Positions 49,691 to 61,098 are shown, numbered from the stretch's first letter. The stretch: 64,000 nucleotides of DNA from Diphasiastrum complanatum (GCA_029204225.1 CM055097.1:8077411-8141410), one strand, 5' to 3'. A program made the numbers and translations. Notes: generated by a model not told the origin, from the sequence alone.

Positions 49691-51695
49691 GGCCAATGTA
49701 GATGACGAATGTCATACAATGGTCCTCATAAAGAGCAATTATCTCATTGTCAACGTCAAGGCTTAAGAGAGATAATGAAAATTGAAGAGCGCATTAATCA
49801 AGAGACCAATGTATCTGAATCTAGCTCATCTACCACTTCGCAAACAAATTTCAACGACGAAAATGAGCTTCCAATGAATGAAAAATTTGATGCCATGGGA
49901 GACATGTAGGATGCTATGTATGAGAAATAATGAAGATAGACACAATGAAGAAGATGAGGAGACACTTTTGTTTTAAGAAGAAAAGAATTTGCGAGAAGAA
50001 TCAAAGACAATATTGTACCTTGGAGTGAAGACATCTCGTTTGGCAACTTCTCTACTTCTATTAAATCTTCAAGCCATATATAGATGGAGTGACCAAAGCC
50101 TGACATCATTACTTGAGTAAAAAATTTTCATCCACTTGTCATATTTGCTTTGAAACAAACTTTATAATTTGGACATCTAGTGATAATTTTCTAATATGAC
50201 TTCTTTTGTCATGTACAGACTATTGAAAAACAAAATTCTCCCAGAAGGGAATGTCACGCCTGAGACAAGAGATGAGGCACGAAAGATGTTGTCTAACATC
50301 GAGATGGACTACAAACAATATCATGCATGTCCAAAGGATTGCACTTTATATTAAGATAGGTACCAATCACTCAAGAGATGTCCCATTTGTGATAGTCCTT
50401 GATATAGAGATAATTTGCAAGGGGCAACCATTCCATGCAAAGTTTTATGACATTTGCTAGTAATTCCAAGATTGCAACGTTTATTTTGTTGTAAATCTCT
50501 TGCACAACTTATGGATTGACATGCACATCATACTTCTACAGATGAGATAATTCATATTCACATGCATGGAAACACATCAACAAAGAGTATCCAAGCTTTG
50601 CCAATGAGTCAAGAAATGTGAGATTTGGTCTTGCAACAGATGGTGTGAAACCCTATGGTGTACAAGACTACGTGGTCCATTTGGCCTGTTGTCTTGGTAA
50701 ATTATTATATTCCACCTTGTTTGAGTACAAAAAAGGAACACCTGGCCAATCCAGGTTAAAAACATGGATGTGTATCTTGAACCACTTGTTCATGAGTTGG
50801 AAGATTTGTGAAAAGGGATAAAAGCATATGACATTTCATGCCCCTTACATGAGAGGGATTTTACATTACATGCCATTGTAATGTGAACAATGCTTGACTA
50901 TCCAAGATTAAGTGAATGCCCAAGTAATCATTCAAACAATGACATTTACATGATACTACAATTTTATTGCTAGAATTAGTCTTTTGGCATATACTTTTTT
51001 CAATTATTGATTGAAAGTATCCATTTGTTGGGTAGGTTTTACAACGGCCGAAAAACATGCTTGTTTTTTGTGCGGGCCAAATCTTGTGGCAAGATATTCT
51101 CATAGTCTCAAAAAAGTTGTTTATGAAAATCATCGTAAAAGCTTGCATGAAGGCCATCCATTCAAAAACATTCATAGAAGAGGTTTTGGAGGAAGAGATG
51201 AGAGAGAAATGCTTCTCAAGAGGATCTCTCTGAAAGATTGGTGAAGACTTTGGGAAGAGTCTCAAGAAAAGCCAATTGATGGTATGAACATGTTATCTAT
51301 ATGTCATCATTTAAAATATTGTAACAATCTTTTGATTAATCACCTACTTGATCCCATGCACATATTAAAAATGTGGGTGAATCTATATGGAAACACTTGA
51401 TTGGTGAAAAAGATACCATTGTTGCAAGGCACGATCTAAGAGAATCAAACACCAAAAAAGAATATTGAATAAAAGATGGTGAAGATCATGCTCCAAAAGC
51501 ACCTTGGACATTCACTAAGGAGGAGCTTCACCATGTGCGTTCCATTATTCATGACATTATAACACCACCTGGTTTTGCCCATTCTCTACGGACATCATTC
51601 ACAGTGGATGGAAAGCGTTAAAGTGTCAAGTCTCATGATTGGCTAAAGATGATTCAATTCATACATCCATTGTCAAATCGTGGGTGCTTGTCAAA
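49690..51695 (+). pseudogene. CACTA (En/Spm, TNP2-type) transposase relic
   Basis: Plus-strand fragments follow TNP2 order. LLLNLQAIYRWSDQSLTSLL (about 50050-50110). After a likely intron, LLKNKILPEGNVTPETRDEA then YHACPKDCTLY and KRCPICD (50220-50395). IPRLQRLF (about 50465). AWKHINKEYPSFANESRNVR then FGLATDGVKPYG (50565-50665). KAYDISCP and the TMLDYPRLSECP block (50815-50930). KSHDWLKMIQFIHPLSNRG (51625-51685). These correspond to the GWSDxSFxxLL, HACPNDCILYR, FPLIPRLQRLF, DPRNVRLGLASDGFNPFG and GLKSHDxHVLMQ landmarks of plant CACTA transposases. Several frameshifts and stops. No CACTA termini were found. Confidence 0.8.
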
Positions 51696-51792
51696 AGATA
51701 TTTGTGAGACCATATACAAACTGTCAATCATTGTCAAGTATATATACATTTACTTGGTGTATTTTTTTATTTTATAATTAATGACTGAAAAC

Positions 51793-51907
51793 TCAAGACA
51801 TAAAATGATTCTTGGTTTCCAAGGGAGGCTCGAACATGGGACCAAAAAAACTTTGGATGCCAAGCTAACCAACTAGGCCAATCCCTTTGGGTCAAGACAT
51901 AAAATGA
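51793..51907 (-). mobile_element. Short tRNA-derived SINE with 16-bp target duplication
   Basis: Perfect direct repeats TCAAGACATAAAATGA at 51793-51808 and 51892-51907 flank an 83-bp insert. On the minus strand the insert has a Pol III A box (TGGCCTAGTTGGTTAGC, 51864-51880) and B-box-like GGTCCCATGTTCGAGCCTC (51825-51843), and ends in a small hairpin (CTTGGAAACCAAG) with no poly-A tail. The A-to-B spacing is tRNA-like, but there is no foldable cloverleaf, so it is not a functional tRNA gene. A related copy lies at 57023-57080. Confidence 0.75.
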
Positions 51908-52215
51908 ATTGAATATGTCGCAAATGGATTTGTTCAAAAGAAATTTGTAAGCTAGATCTTCGTAAAAGACATAAAGATATGGTAGACATTGTGTGCGTGT
52001 TTGTTTGAGAGAGATTTTCAGATTTCGATCATACACTCACAAGTGCATCTATTGGTGCACTTGGTTAAAGAAGTTTCTATTGGTGGGTCCACATATAAGA
52101 ACATAATTTTGTTTTCCTAAGTGGAATTGGATTAGATGAACTACAAGTCGTGCTTATGATGGTTTCTTTTGTGGAGTGAGACAGTATTTCTGCTTCTTCT
52201 AGTCGTCTTCCTCCC

Positions 52216-55200
52216 ATGGCCATGGCCATGGCGATGGCGATGGCGGCACAACGTTCGATGATAGGTAGTGGGGGGAGTAACGTGAGAATTGAGCTCTGTT
52301 GTGGTTTTGATCTCTGCTGTTATTTCTTCTTCTCGTGTTTTAATAAGTTAGCTGGTTAAGTGTCATGGACTACTAATATTTCTGCGTGTGTTTGTGCTAC
52401 TCGATTTTTTGGACGTGCTGCTGCTGGCGGGTTGGGTTGGCTATGAATGGAATGGGGATGGGGCTTGCAGGCGAAGCAGCCAGAGTTGAACGGCTGTGGC
52501 AGCAGTTTTTCTCGGATCCTTCGCAGTGGTGGGACAAAAGGTTTGATAAGGTGAGATGAAAACTTTTACTTTGTGATATAGATGTATATATGTGTTCCTT
52601 TCAAGGCAGTTATTAAAGATGTTGGACTTTGCAGTTTGTTCTAAGCCAGGTTGCGTCGATATATTCTATTTAGTTTGCTTTTGGAATGTTGTGGTGCAAA
52701 TTGCAATAACAACAACGCTGTTTCGAGTATTGCGGAAGCTATGGCTGCTCAGGCTGCATGCTCGTATTTTTTTTCAGAGAAAGCCGAGATTTCCGGATTT
52801 CAAACATAAGACTGCAAACAAGGCATTATGGATTGACAATCGGTTTAATCCCCCTTGGGTACATGCCAAGCTAGCCGACATGGTACAATTCCAAGAACAC
52901 GGGCAATCTGGTTTTCCACTACCTGAAATCTCTGGTATTCTTCCATTATGTCACATTTTCTTACTTCAACAGCATTGCCTGGCTGAGTGGAGATCAATTT
53001 GTGGAGGTGTTCAAATCCACGTCCACATCTTAACTATATGTTGCTAAAGTTCTGATGCATGGTGGTTTAGGGCTTGCAGGCAAGGTAGTCCACATGGAAC
53101 AGCTCTGGCAGGAGTTTTTCTCAGATCCATCGCAGTGGTGGGACAACAGATTTATTAAGGTGTGGCTATCCATCTTTACACCCATTGAAGATGACTTGTA
53201 AACCGAGGGTGTGAGGATGGTGTTGGACTTATATATGAGGCTGATTGTTTATTGTAGTTATTTGCCCTAAATTGAAGCTATATCTGCTGATCTGTGTAGT
53301 GTTATGTAGAGAAGTCCAAAGTACCCGGACTTTGAACATAAAAGGACGCATGAGGGCCTATGGATTGAAGGTCGGCTGAACCCCACCTGGGTCGAAGCAA
53401 AGATAGCCACAATAGCATTGGGTCAACTACAATCTGTTTTTGGATTGAGATCGCGGTATGGTTTAAAGCCAGTTTGTATTGTGAAGCTCTAGGTTCAGGG
53501 CTGAGAGCATGACATATCTTCTTTGTTGTTGGTGTTTCAATCTTGAAACTTTTTCATATTTCTTTAAACTCATTATACAAATCATGCAGGGTGCCCAACT
53601 TCTTTTATGGTGGTGATCATTTGAGCAAACTTTGTGAGGAGGGACGATTGAAAGAGGCATTGCTTATGGTGGAGCTTATGGTCAAGCAAAATACTCGAGC
53701 TCCAATCAAAGCATATGTTGAACTTTTGAAAGAGTGTGCTCGAAGGAAAGCTTTGGCGGAGGGCAAGAGAGTGCATGCTCTTGTTGTCAAAAGTGGACTT
53801 GATACGGACATTTTCCTTGGGAAAACCCTTATCGACATGTATGCCAAGTGCGGTAGTGTGCAGGATGCACGCAAAGTATTTAGCACAATGCCTGAACACA
53901 ATGTGTTTTCATGGACTGCTATCATCTCAGCATATGGTGATCACGGACAAGGTGAAGAGGCTATTAATCTATTTCGGGAAATGCAATGGACAGGCATAGG
54001 TCCAGACAGGGTTGCATTTGTTGTTGTCCTAAAAGCTTGTGTCAAAGTTGCAGCTCTGGAACAGGGCAAACAGCTCCACTCCGACATCATTAAGAGTGGG
54101 TTTGAGTCGGATGTGGTCATAGCAAATATCCTTGTTGACATGTATGCAAAATGCGGCTGCATAGAGCATGCACAGCAGATGTTTGACAAAATGACTCAAC
54201 GCGATGTGGTGTCATGGAATTCGATGATTGCAGGATATGTAAAATGTGGGTGCATAGAGCATGCGCGTCAAGTGTTCGAAGAAATGAGTGAACGAAATGT
54301 GGTTTCATGGAATTCAATTATTGCAGGATATGCACACAATGGGCGTGCCAAGGAGGCCCTTGGTCTATATGAGCAAATGAAACAGGAAGGTTTACAGCCA
54401 AACCATGTCACATATGTTATTCTCTTAAAAGCTTGTGCGAGCATTGCAGCCCTGGAACAGGGCAAACAGCTCCATGTCCAAATCATCGGAAGTGGCTATG
54501 AATCGGATGAGATGGTGAGCAGTGCCCTTGTTGACATGTATGCAAAATGTGGGAGCATGGCGCATGCACATCAGGTGTTTGATAGTATGCATGAACGAGG
54601 TGTGGTGCCATGGACTGCCATGATTGCAGGATATTCGCAGAATGGACTTGGTAAGGATGGCCTTGCTCTGTATGAGCAAATGAAACAGGAAGGTGTGCAG
54701 CCAAACAATGTCACGTATGCTATTCTCCTAAAACTATGTGCCAGCATTGCAGCTTTGGAACTAGGCAAGCAGCTACATTCCCAGATTAAAAAAAGTGGCT
54801 TTGAGTCAGAGGTGATGGTGGATAGTGCCCTTGTTGACATGTATGCAAAATGTGGGTGCATAGAGCTGGCTCGTCAGGTATTCAACAAAATGAGTGAGCG
54901 AGATGTGGTGTCATGGACTGCGATGATTGCGGGATATGCGCAACAAGGGCTGGGCAAGGAGGCTCTCACACTTTTGGAGCATATGCAAAGGCAAGGCATG
55001 AAGCCTGATGAGGCTACGTATGTTAGTGTTCTCTCTGCCTGCAGCCGTTCTGGCCTAGTAGATGAAGGTCGTCATCTCTTTGATTCCATGTGTAAAGGTG
55101 ACAGTATCGCACCAACCATGGAACACTATGCTTGCATAGTCGATCTTCTGGGCCGTGCAGGGTGCCTGGCTGATGCTGAGGACTTCATCAACAACATGCC

Positions 55201-55402
55201 AATTCAGCCTGATGCTGTGATATGGATAACTTTGCTTGGTGCTGCTAAAATTCATGGCCATTTGGAAATAGGAAGACGTGCCTTTGATTGCGCTGTAAAG
55301 TTGGAACCAGGAAATGCTGCAGCTTATGTGCTGCTATTAAACATGTATGCAGCAGCTGGCAGGCCGGATGAGGTAGCCAAGATAAGAAAAGCTCATTCAT
55401 GA
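52216..55402 (+). CDS. PPR protein with two N-terminal OSB-type PDF motifs (C-terminus broken)
   Basis: Six exons fit GT-AG rules and phase: 52216-52264, 52471-52550, 52778-52934, 53080-53159, 53310-53455, 53590-55402 (774 codons plus TGA). The start MAMAMAMAMAAQRSM could be the tip of an organelle-targeting peptide. Exons 2-3 and 4-5 each encode a PDF module: LW(Q)xFFSDPSQWWD, then PxFPDFKHK/PKYPDFEHK, then LWI...NPPWV/NPTWV. This is the motif of plant organellar single-stranded-DNA-binding OSB proteins, where it binds ssDNA. Exon 6 (from about residue 171) is a P-L-S series of PPR repeats (VDMYAKCG, VVSWNSMIAGY and similar), then E1/E2 repeats (MEHYACIVDLLGRAG...LLLNMYAAAGRPDEVAKIRK). PPR PLS proteins bind organellar RNA, usually to direct C-to-U editing. 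The frame ends at TGA 55400-55402, and the DYW tail continues in other frames. The whole is a nuclear gene for a mitochondrial or plastid protein. The fusion rests on my exon joins. Confidence 0.75.
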
Positions 55403-55735
55403 ATCAAGGAGTTTTGGCCGAATTGGACAAAACTGGTGGGGTTGATAAGGAAGCAGGGTGCATGCCTGATATGAGCATTTGTGCTGCACTATGTGGAGGA
55501 TGAGGAGGAGATTGCTTTGTGTGAACACAGTGAGAAGGTGGCCATTGCTTTTGGGCTCATCAACCCGTCCTCTGGGATACCTATCTGCATCAAGAAGAAT
55601 TTTTGGGTTTGCAGTGACTGCCGCGATGCCACCAAGATCATGTCAAAAATTGTCAGACACGAGATCATTGTGATGGATGCAAACCAAGTCCGACGTTGTA
55701 AGGACAAATTCTGTTCCTGTGCCGATTGTTGGTGA
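55403..55735 (+). pseudogene. Broken E+/DYW deaminase tail of the PPR gene
   Basis: Downstream of the TGA, a second frame carries NQGVLAELDKTGG...EAGCMPDMS. After one extra base (near 55468) a third frame carries FVLHYVEDEEEIALCEHSEK, then CSDCRDATKIMSKI, then a C-terminal CSCADCW. HSEK supplies the His-x-Glu of the deaminase active site, and CSDC its zinc Cys pair. Only about 26 codons separate KIRK from FVLH, where family members have about 60. So the E+/PG-box region is mostly deleted. The last tripeptide is DCW, not DYW. Editing activity from this copy is unlikely. Confidence 0.75.
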
Positions 55736-55739
55736 TCGT

Positions 55740-58055
55740 AACTGCTGTACTAGGTTGTTTGGAAAGGAAGAAAGCTTGTTTTTGGAGGGTTTTGGCAGCG
55801 TTCTCTGTTTTTTGAAGTTTTTTGTTGATGCATTTGCCAAACTATATTATAGACTAGGGGCATTGCAAACGATTGGGTTTAGCTTATTTTGTTCTAAAAC
55901 ATCACTCATAGATTATAATGATTTTACTCTTTAATGCATGCCCAATAATATCTAACATGTCACACATGCACAAGATGTATTGGTATCTTGGATTTTCAAT
56001 ATGAGCCATAGGAGCCACATGTGTAGAAAATTGAAATGAATCTGATAGGGAAGGCTAATCATTAAACACACAGAGGAAGAAACTGGACGTAATGCTCATC
56101 ACTGAAGAGCAAGAAGTTATTAAATATAGGTTATCAAAACAAGACTAGAATATAGAAGCTATAGGCGTTAATGTAGTGGGCCTATCATGGTGCAATATTT
56201 GATCAATCACTTTAGTGGCCCACTTATTTATTCTATGTTTTTCTGTGAGTACTTTCTAGAGATTTGCTAGATGCCTTTTTGGATGTGCCAACCTTGATTT
56301 GGTAGCTTTCAAGAAGGTTTCTTAAAGAGCCCATGAAGTAATGTTATAAGTAGCATCTTTGATAGTCATTCTATGGCTTATGATAATGATGTGTATACTC
56401 GAGTGTCTTTGTTGAAGATGCTTGATACTGTTCCTTTTTAGGTCATGTTGGTTGTATGGTTTCCTATTTTGGGAAATTCTCTTTGATAGTCATGTGTTTT
56501 CATTGTTCTTATGCGATGCCATAATCATAACATGGTTTCATAGCACTTTCTTGGGCTCACATAACTCATTGTTGTCCTCTTATCTCATGCCCATCAGCTC
56601 TTTAGGGCTGAAATGAACAGGGTCCTTGTGAAAATATGATATATCCACATCATTCATAATGTCTCAATATGCAAACTTTTTATCAATGGTAGAATTATTA
56701 AAAAAAAATAACATTTAAGACAATCTCTTTACCAATGTGAAAGCAATTGAATATAGAAGCTTTGAAACAATTCTTCCATTTATTACAACTTTTATGAAAA
56801 GGATTACTATCATCTAATAGTCCTAACTCAGTACCATGAGGAGAAAACTTAGAATGCATTTATTGTTCCTCTAGAAGGTTTATCTATGTTTCAAGAGTGA
56901 GTAAATTAAACTCAACTAATTGTGCACCATTGATTTCAATGATCCAAATGTTGATGAATATTTTCACCAATAAACTGAGATGAATGATTTTGAAAATCTT
57001 CATTATCGTTTGGAAACACAATTGGCTTGGCATCCAAAGCTTCTTTGGTCCCAAGTTCAAGGCCCCCTTGGAAACCAAGATGCATACATATTCAAATTTG
57101 TGACTTTAAATAAGTAAGTCTTGTTTCTAGGGCAATGACAAATTTCTCAACTTTCTTCTACCAATATTGACATCCTTGCCCTTATCACATGTTGGCTAGC
57201 ATTTGGAATGATACATAAAATATTTTCCTTTCCTTCTTATGTTCTTTTTACCATTCTTAAGAGCCCTTTTTTAAACAATTGTATGTTCTCATTGTATCTT
57301 TGATTTCCTCGCTCAATTTCCATTTGTTTTCTTTTGTCATCTCTTCTTTAACTTGATTTGTTAGTTGTTGCTATGTCAATTAATGATAATTTTTGAGATA
57401 TGTCATTTTCTCATTTTAATCTCCCGACTAGATTGAATTTGTAAAGATGCATCAATAGTTTGTTGAAGATCACTAGCTAACAAACTCAATCATGGATGTT
57501 GTTGTTGTTGTTGTTGTCAATATTGATCTTCATAGGCTCATACCAACCATCACCATGAACTTGGTGTAGCCTTTTGCACAATTGTAAACGATTGCTCTGT
57601 GGATATTGAAATGGGATTCCACTTGTTAGCTCTAAGAACAAAGGCTTTGAAATATAATACCATGGAAAAATTCAACGCTAGAGAGGAGAGGAAGAGAGTA
57701 TCAAGTATCCATTACCACAATTAAATATTGGCAGAAGGATAATGATACTGTGGAACTGACATTATGAAGACAAAGTCGAGCAAATCTTAAGTGCACATGT
57801 TGAAGGTAGAAAAAAACACCAGAAAGAAGTTAAGAAAAACCACTAGAGATAAGACAGGTTTCAAATTTTGCAATGATCTGTTTCCAAAAGCTCAAAGGAT
57901 TGAAAATAATTTGCAAGCAAAGCACGAAGATTAGATATTAAAGCTAAGAGTAGTATTCAAAGCACAAGGTCTCCAGACTCCAAACATAGGAAAATAAGTC
58001 CTCACTTGGAGGAAAGGATTTCCAGCTCCTGAAAATACTATTTGTTAGCTGTTTG
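55740..58055. other. No confident gene; repeat-derived DNA
   Basis: AT-rich, with short frames, a (GTT)7 tract at 57496-57517 and a second SINE-like copy (57023-57080). Minus-strand reading around 57000-57600 gives hydrophilic fragments that might be decayed retrotransposon gag, but nothing decisive. Confidence 0.35.
57023..57080 (+). mobile_element. Second, 5'-truncated copy of the tRNA-like SINE
   Basis: Reads TTGGCTTGGCATCCAAAG...TTTGGTCCCAAGTTCAAGG...CTTGGAAACCAAG on the plus strand. It matches the 51.8-kb SINE from just after the A box to the terminal hairpin, with a handful of substitutions. No clear target duplication. Confidence 0.65.
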
Positions 58056-58059
58056 TAAG

Positions 58060-60949
58060 CTAGTAAATATCAGCTATTCTACTCATGTACGTTCGGTCCT
58101 CTTTATCCCTCTTTCCTGTGTCAAACCCATGTTCAATCAACAACTTTATCATTCTCTTGTTTTTGTAACCTATTGCTCGATCCACAGCCGTTGTACCACA
58201 ATTATCAAGAGCGTTGGGATTAGCCCCTGCTTGCAGCAAGGCCTCCATAGCTTCTGCTTGCTGCCCATCTGCTGCAGAATGAAGGGCTTCCTTGTAATTC
58301 AATTTCGGCCTTGATGATATTGTGCTGGCTTTAGGTTCAACATTCACCTGCACCCCCTTCTCTATCAAGAACTTTATGATATGTACATTTCCATATTGTG
58401 CAGCAAAATTAAGAGGTGACTTGATTCCATATGGATTTACTTGCCCATGAATATCCACTCCGTGTTCATGTAAAACTCTAAGGAGTTTTGACCAGGTCGA
58501 ATTGAGCTTCACTGCTGAGGGTTGATATCAGTGATTCCTTTGCAAGTATTTGCTTCAGTTTTTGAAGATTTCCATCTTGAACTGCTTTTGTCAGCTGGCA
58601 TCTTTGAGATTCTGGTTCTTTGTGCATCTGCTGGGTGTTCTCGGTTGGCTTGAGACCTTTGCCCCTGACGCCGCCCACCTTGAACAGCAAATTTTGAAGT
58701 TCCAAATGCCCCATTTCAACTGCAATATCCAAAGCTGTCAGCCCATCATTGTTCTCTAGATTAGGATCAACTCCATGGCTGAGAAGCAATTCTGCCATCT
58801 CCTTGTACCCTTTTTTGGACACCTCATGCAAGAATGTGTTCCCGCTTTTGTTTATATACTTCACGTCTGCTCCCATTTCTGATATTAGTATTTTGGCCAT
58901 CTTTGTCTTGCCATATTTACAGAGGTAATGCAAGGGAGGGCTGACATTCGAATTTAGCTAATCACGTGTATCATTTTTGGTCTTTACGCGTCCTTTTACA
59001 AGATCCAGGAGTTGTTCATGGCCATTTTCGCATATTATGTGCAAGGGATGGAAAAAGCCGTAGAGCTTCTGATCAAAGCTGTAACCCAATTCAAGGAGTT
59101 TCTTAACAACTTTAATGCTTCTATATTTACATGCCAGGGATTCTATGGATTGAATTCTATCAACAATTGCTCCTTTCTTCAGAATAAATTCAACCGTATG
59201 TACTTGATCTCCCTCTACTGCATATTCCAGGGGTGTCCTTTCATTGACAGGCGTGCCGCTCCAATAACAGACAGTGTTGACATAGTCATACAGTACACAT
59301 TGTTGACACTGACATCCTTTGACATGGTCAGATGATGATATTTTGGCGGATTTTTCCAAAAGAACTTGTATCATGTCATTTTTACCCGTAAACGCCAACA
59401 AGTGTATTGGCTTCAGCAGCGCTAACTCATAGTAACTGTCAAAATCCATGTTTAAGTCAAAGACAAGAAATCGGAGAATCTCTGAGCTATCATGATTGCA
59501 AGCTTCATGGACAAGGTTAATCTCTTCACTCACAGTGTCTTTCCAGTTTTTAGCCAGAAACTTTAAAACGGACGAACTGCCCTCTTCAACACAAATGTAA
59601 GCCGTCTCAAGAACATCCCTGCTTGGATAAAAATCCCATGCAGAAGCCTTCTCAACAATATATTTAACTCCTTCCACAAAATCCAGTTTGCAAAAGTAAT
59701 GAATGAGCAGATAGCCGTCGGGGTCCACGATCATCAAGCATCTTCTATGTCTAGGGGGCTCCGAGGGACACTTTGAGGGCTGCTGTAGCTATTGCAGATT
59801 AAGGAATACATTTCCTGCACAGCTGCCAGACATTCTTGTAAAGACCATCTGTCCTCCCTATCTATACAGCAGCGTCTCTCAACAAGATCGTCCATTCTTC
59901 CCAAAATCTGTGTCTGGAAGAAAAATGCGGAGATCTGTGAACTTGGAGGCAACTTAAGTGGTATGGGAGATCCACCTTGAAGCTTATCCATAAGGAATTC
60001 CTCTCCGTCCTGATCCGGAAGATGCCCCTCCAGAAACATTTCCACAAGTATCATCCCCAAAGAATAGACGTCGGAGGGATACGGATCGTTGAAAACTTCT
60101 ACTGGAGGTACAGGTGAATCACAGATTTCTGGGGAAACCCAGAAAAGAGATCCACCGAAAGATTCGAAGTAAGCCAAGTCTTTTTTTCGCATGAAGCTCA
60201 ATCCGAAATTTTGCCAGCTTCGGAATCAGAAACTGGTCTAAGAGAACATTTTTCCCCTTAAGGTCTCCATGGAAGATTCCTTGGTTGTGACAAAGCATCA
60301 GAGAGAAGATCAACTCCCTGAAAATTTCCAGCTTCTTTTTCCACCATAGAGTTTGATCCAGTGTCCAAATGAGACGGTTATGGCGATCCATCTCGGAGAA
60401 GCCAGCTTCCACAAACTCTGATGAGCTGATGGAATAAGGGCGCATGAATGCATTGATGTTGCAACCATGGACAATGTCCATCACAATACATGGGCTCTCA
60501 AGCTCCTGATTCTGCACAATTCCATAGACTTTAACAACATTCCGTGATACCCAGAGGTTTCTCAGCCTTGAGGCCTCTCTGATCAAAGACTCCATGAGCT
60601 CAGGAGCACACTCACTCATCCTCTTCACTGCCACCAAAACCTGAGTATGAGGAGGATCCACCTTCTCCAGAGCTTCCATCTGCTCAAAACGGTTATAAGG
60701 CCACACTGAATTCTGCACTTTCAAGCTGGAAAGAAGCTCATAAGGTTTCATGTGGGTGTCAATCCTCTTGGGAAGATGAGCAAATAGGATTGAGCCAAAG
60801 CCTCCTTTGCCCAGAGTCTTGACCTGCTTGGAATCATTGTCTACAAGGAGCTGGAGCTGATCCAAGTCGTAAAGATCTGGATCCTCTATGTGCACTTCTC
60901 TGTACTTAGCCACATAATGATAAGGAGGTTGAGCAGCCATGCCTGGCAT
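58060..60949 (-). pseudogene. Protein kinase-ankyrin repeat gene with frameshifts
   Basis: Minus strand. The likely start is ATG at 60949 (MPGMAAQPPYHYVAKYREVH) or 60940. The kinase N-lobe has LGKGGFGSILFA and VAVKRM. The catalytic loop is HGDLKGKNVLLD (HRD changed to HGD, Asp kept). The activation-loop start reads KLAKF followed by a one-base insertion (about 60205), where KLADFG is expected, so the metal-binding Asp is Lys. The C-lobe continues in another frame (60201-59734: FWVSPEICDS, SDVYSLGMILVEMF, DREDRWSLQECL). A frame change at about 59735 leads to ankyrin repeats (59737-58060), including HDSSEILRFLVFDLNMD, PLEYAVEGDQVHTVEFILKK, NTFLHEVSKKGYKEMAELLL and EALHSAADGQQAEAMEALLQ. There is a TAG at about 58955 and a frameshift near 58500. 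Kinase-ankyrin fusions act in signalling. This copy is a pseudogene or, if lesions are assembly errors, a probable pseudokinase. Confidence 0.8.
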
Positions 60950-61038
60950 GCTGAGAGCAGATCTGGAAGTGCAATCCAATTGTGTATTTGAGAAATGCAA
61001 TGCTTGAGTGAAAGGAGCCTAAAAAGGTTTCGTGGATC

Positions 61039-61098
61039 TTATATTTATGGAGCACTAGTTTGACTCTTATGTATGGAGCACTAGTTTGACTCTTATGT
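61039..61098 (-). promoter_or_regulatory. Duplicated 26-bp W-box repeat and TATA-like site
   Basis: Two perfect head-to-tail copies of a 26-bp unit (61047-61072 and 61073-61098), each with a TTGACT W-box core, lie directly upstream of a TATA-like ATAAATATAAG (minus strand, about 61039-61049). This is about 100 bp upstream of the kinase-ankyrin start codon. WRKY factors bind W-boxes, and paired sites often give stress or pathogen responsiveness. Confidence 0.5.

Noticed and set aside
51809-51891. Possible functional tRNA gene
   Set aside because: Promoter-like boxes are present but acceptor and anticodon stems do not pair convincingly, and target duplications show it is a retroposed copy.
53582-54861. 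Minus-strand ORFs of 60-105 codons opposite the PPR exon
   Set aside because: Shadow frames of a strongly coding plus strand, with no motifs of their own.
58042-59335. Plus-strand ORFs opposite the ankyrin repeats
   Set aside because: Ankyrin motifs lie on the minus strand. These are complementary shadows.
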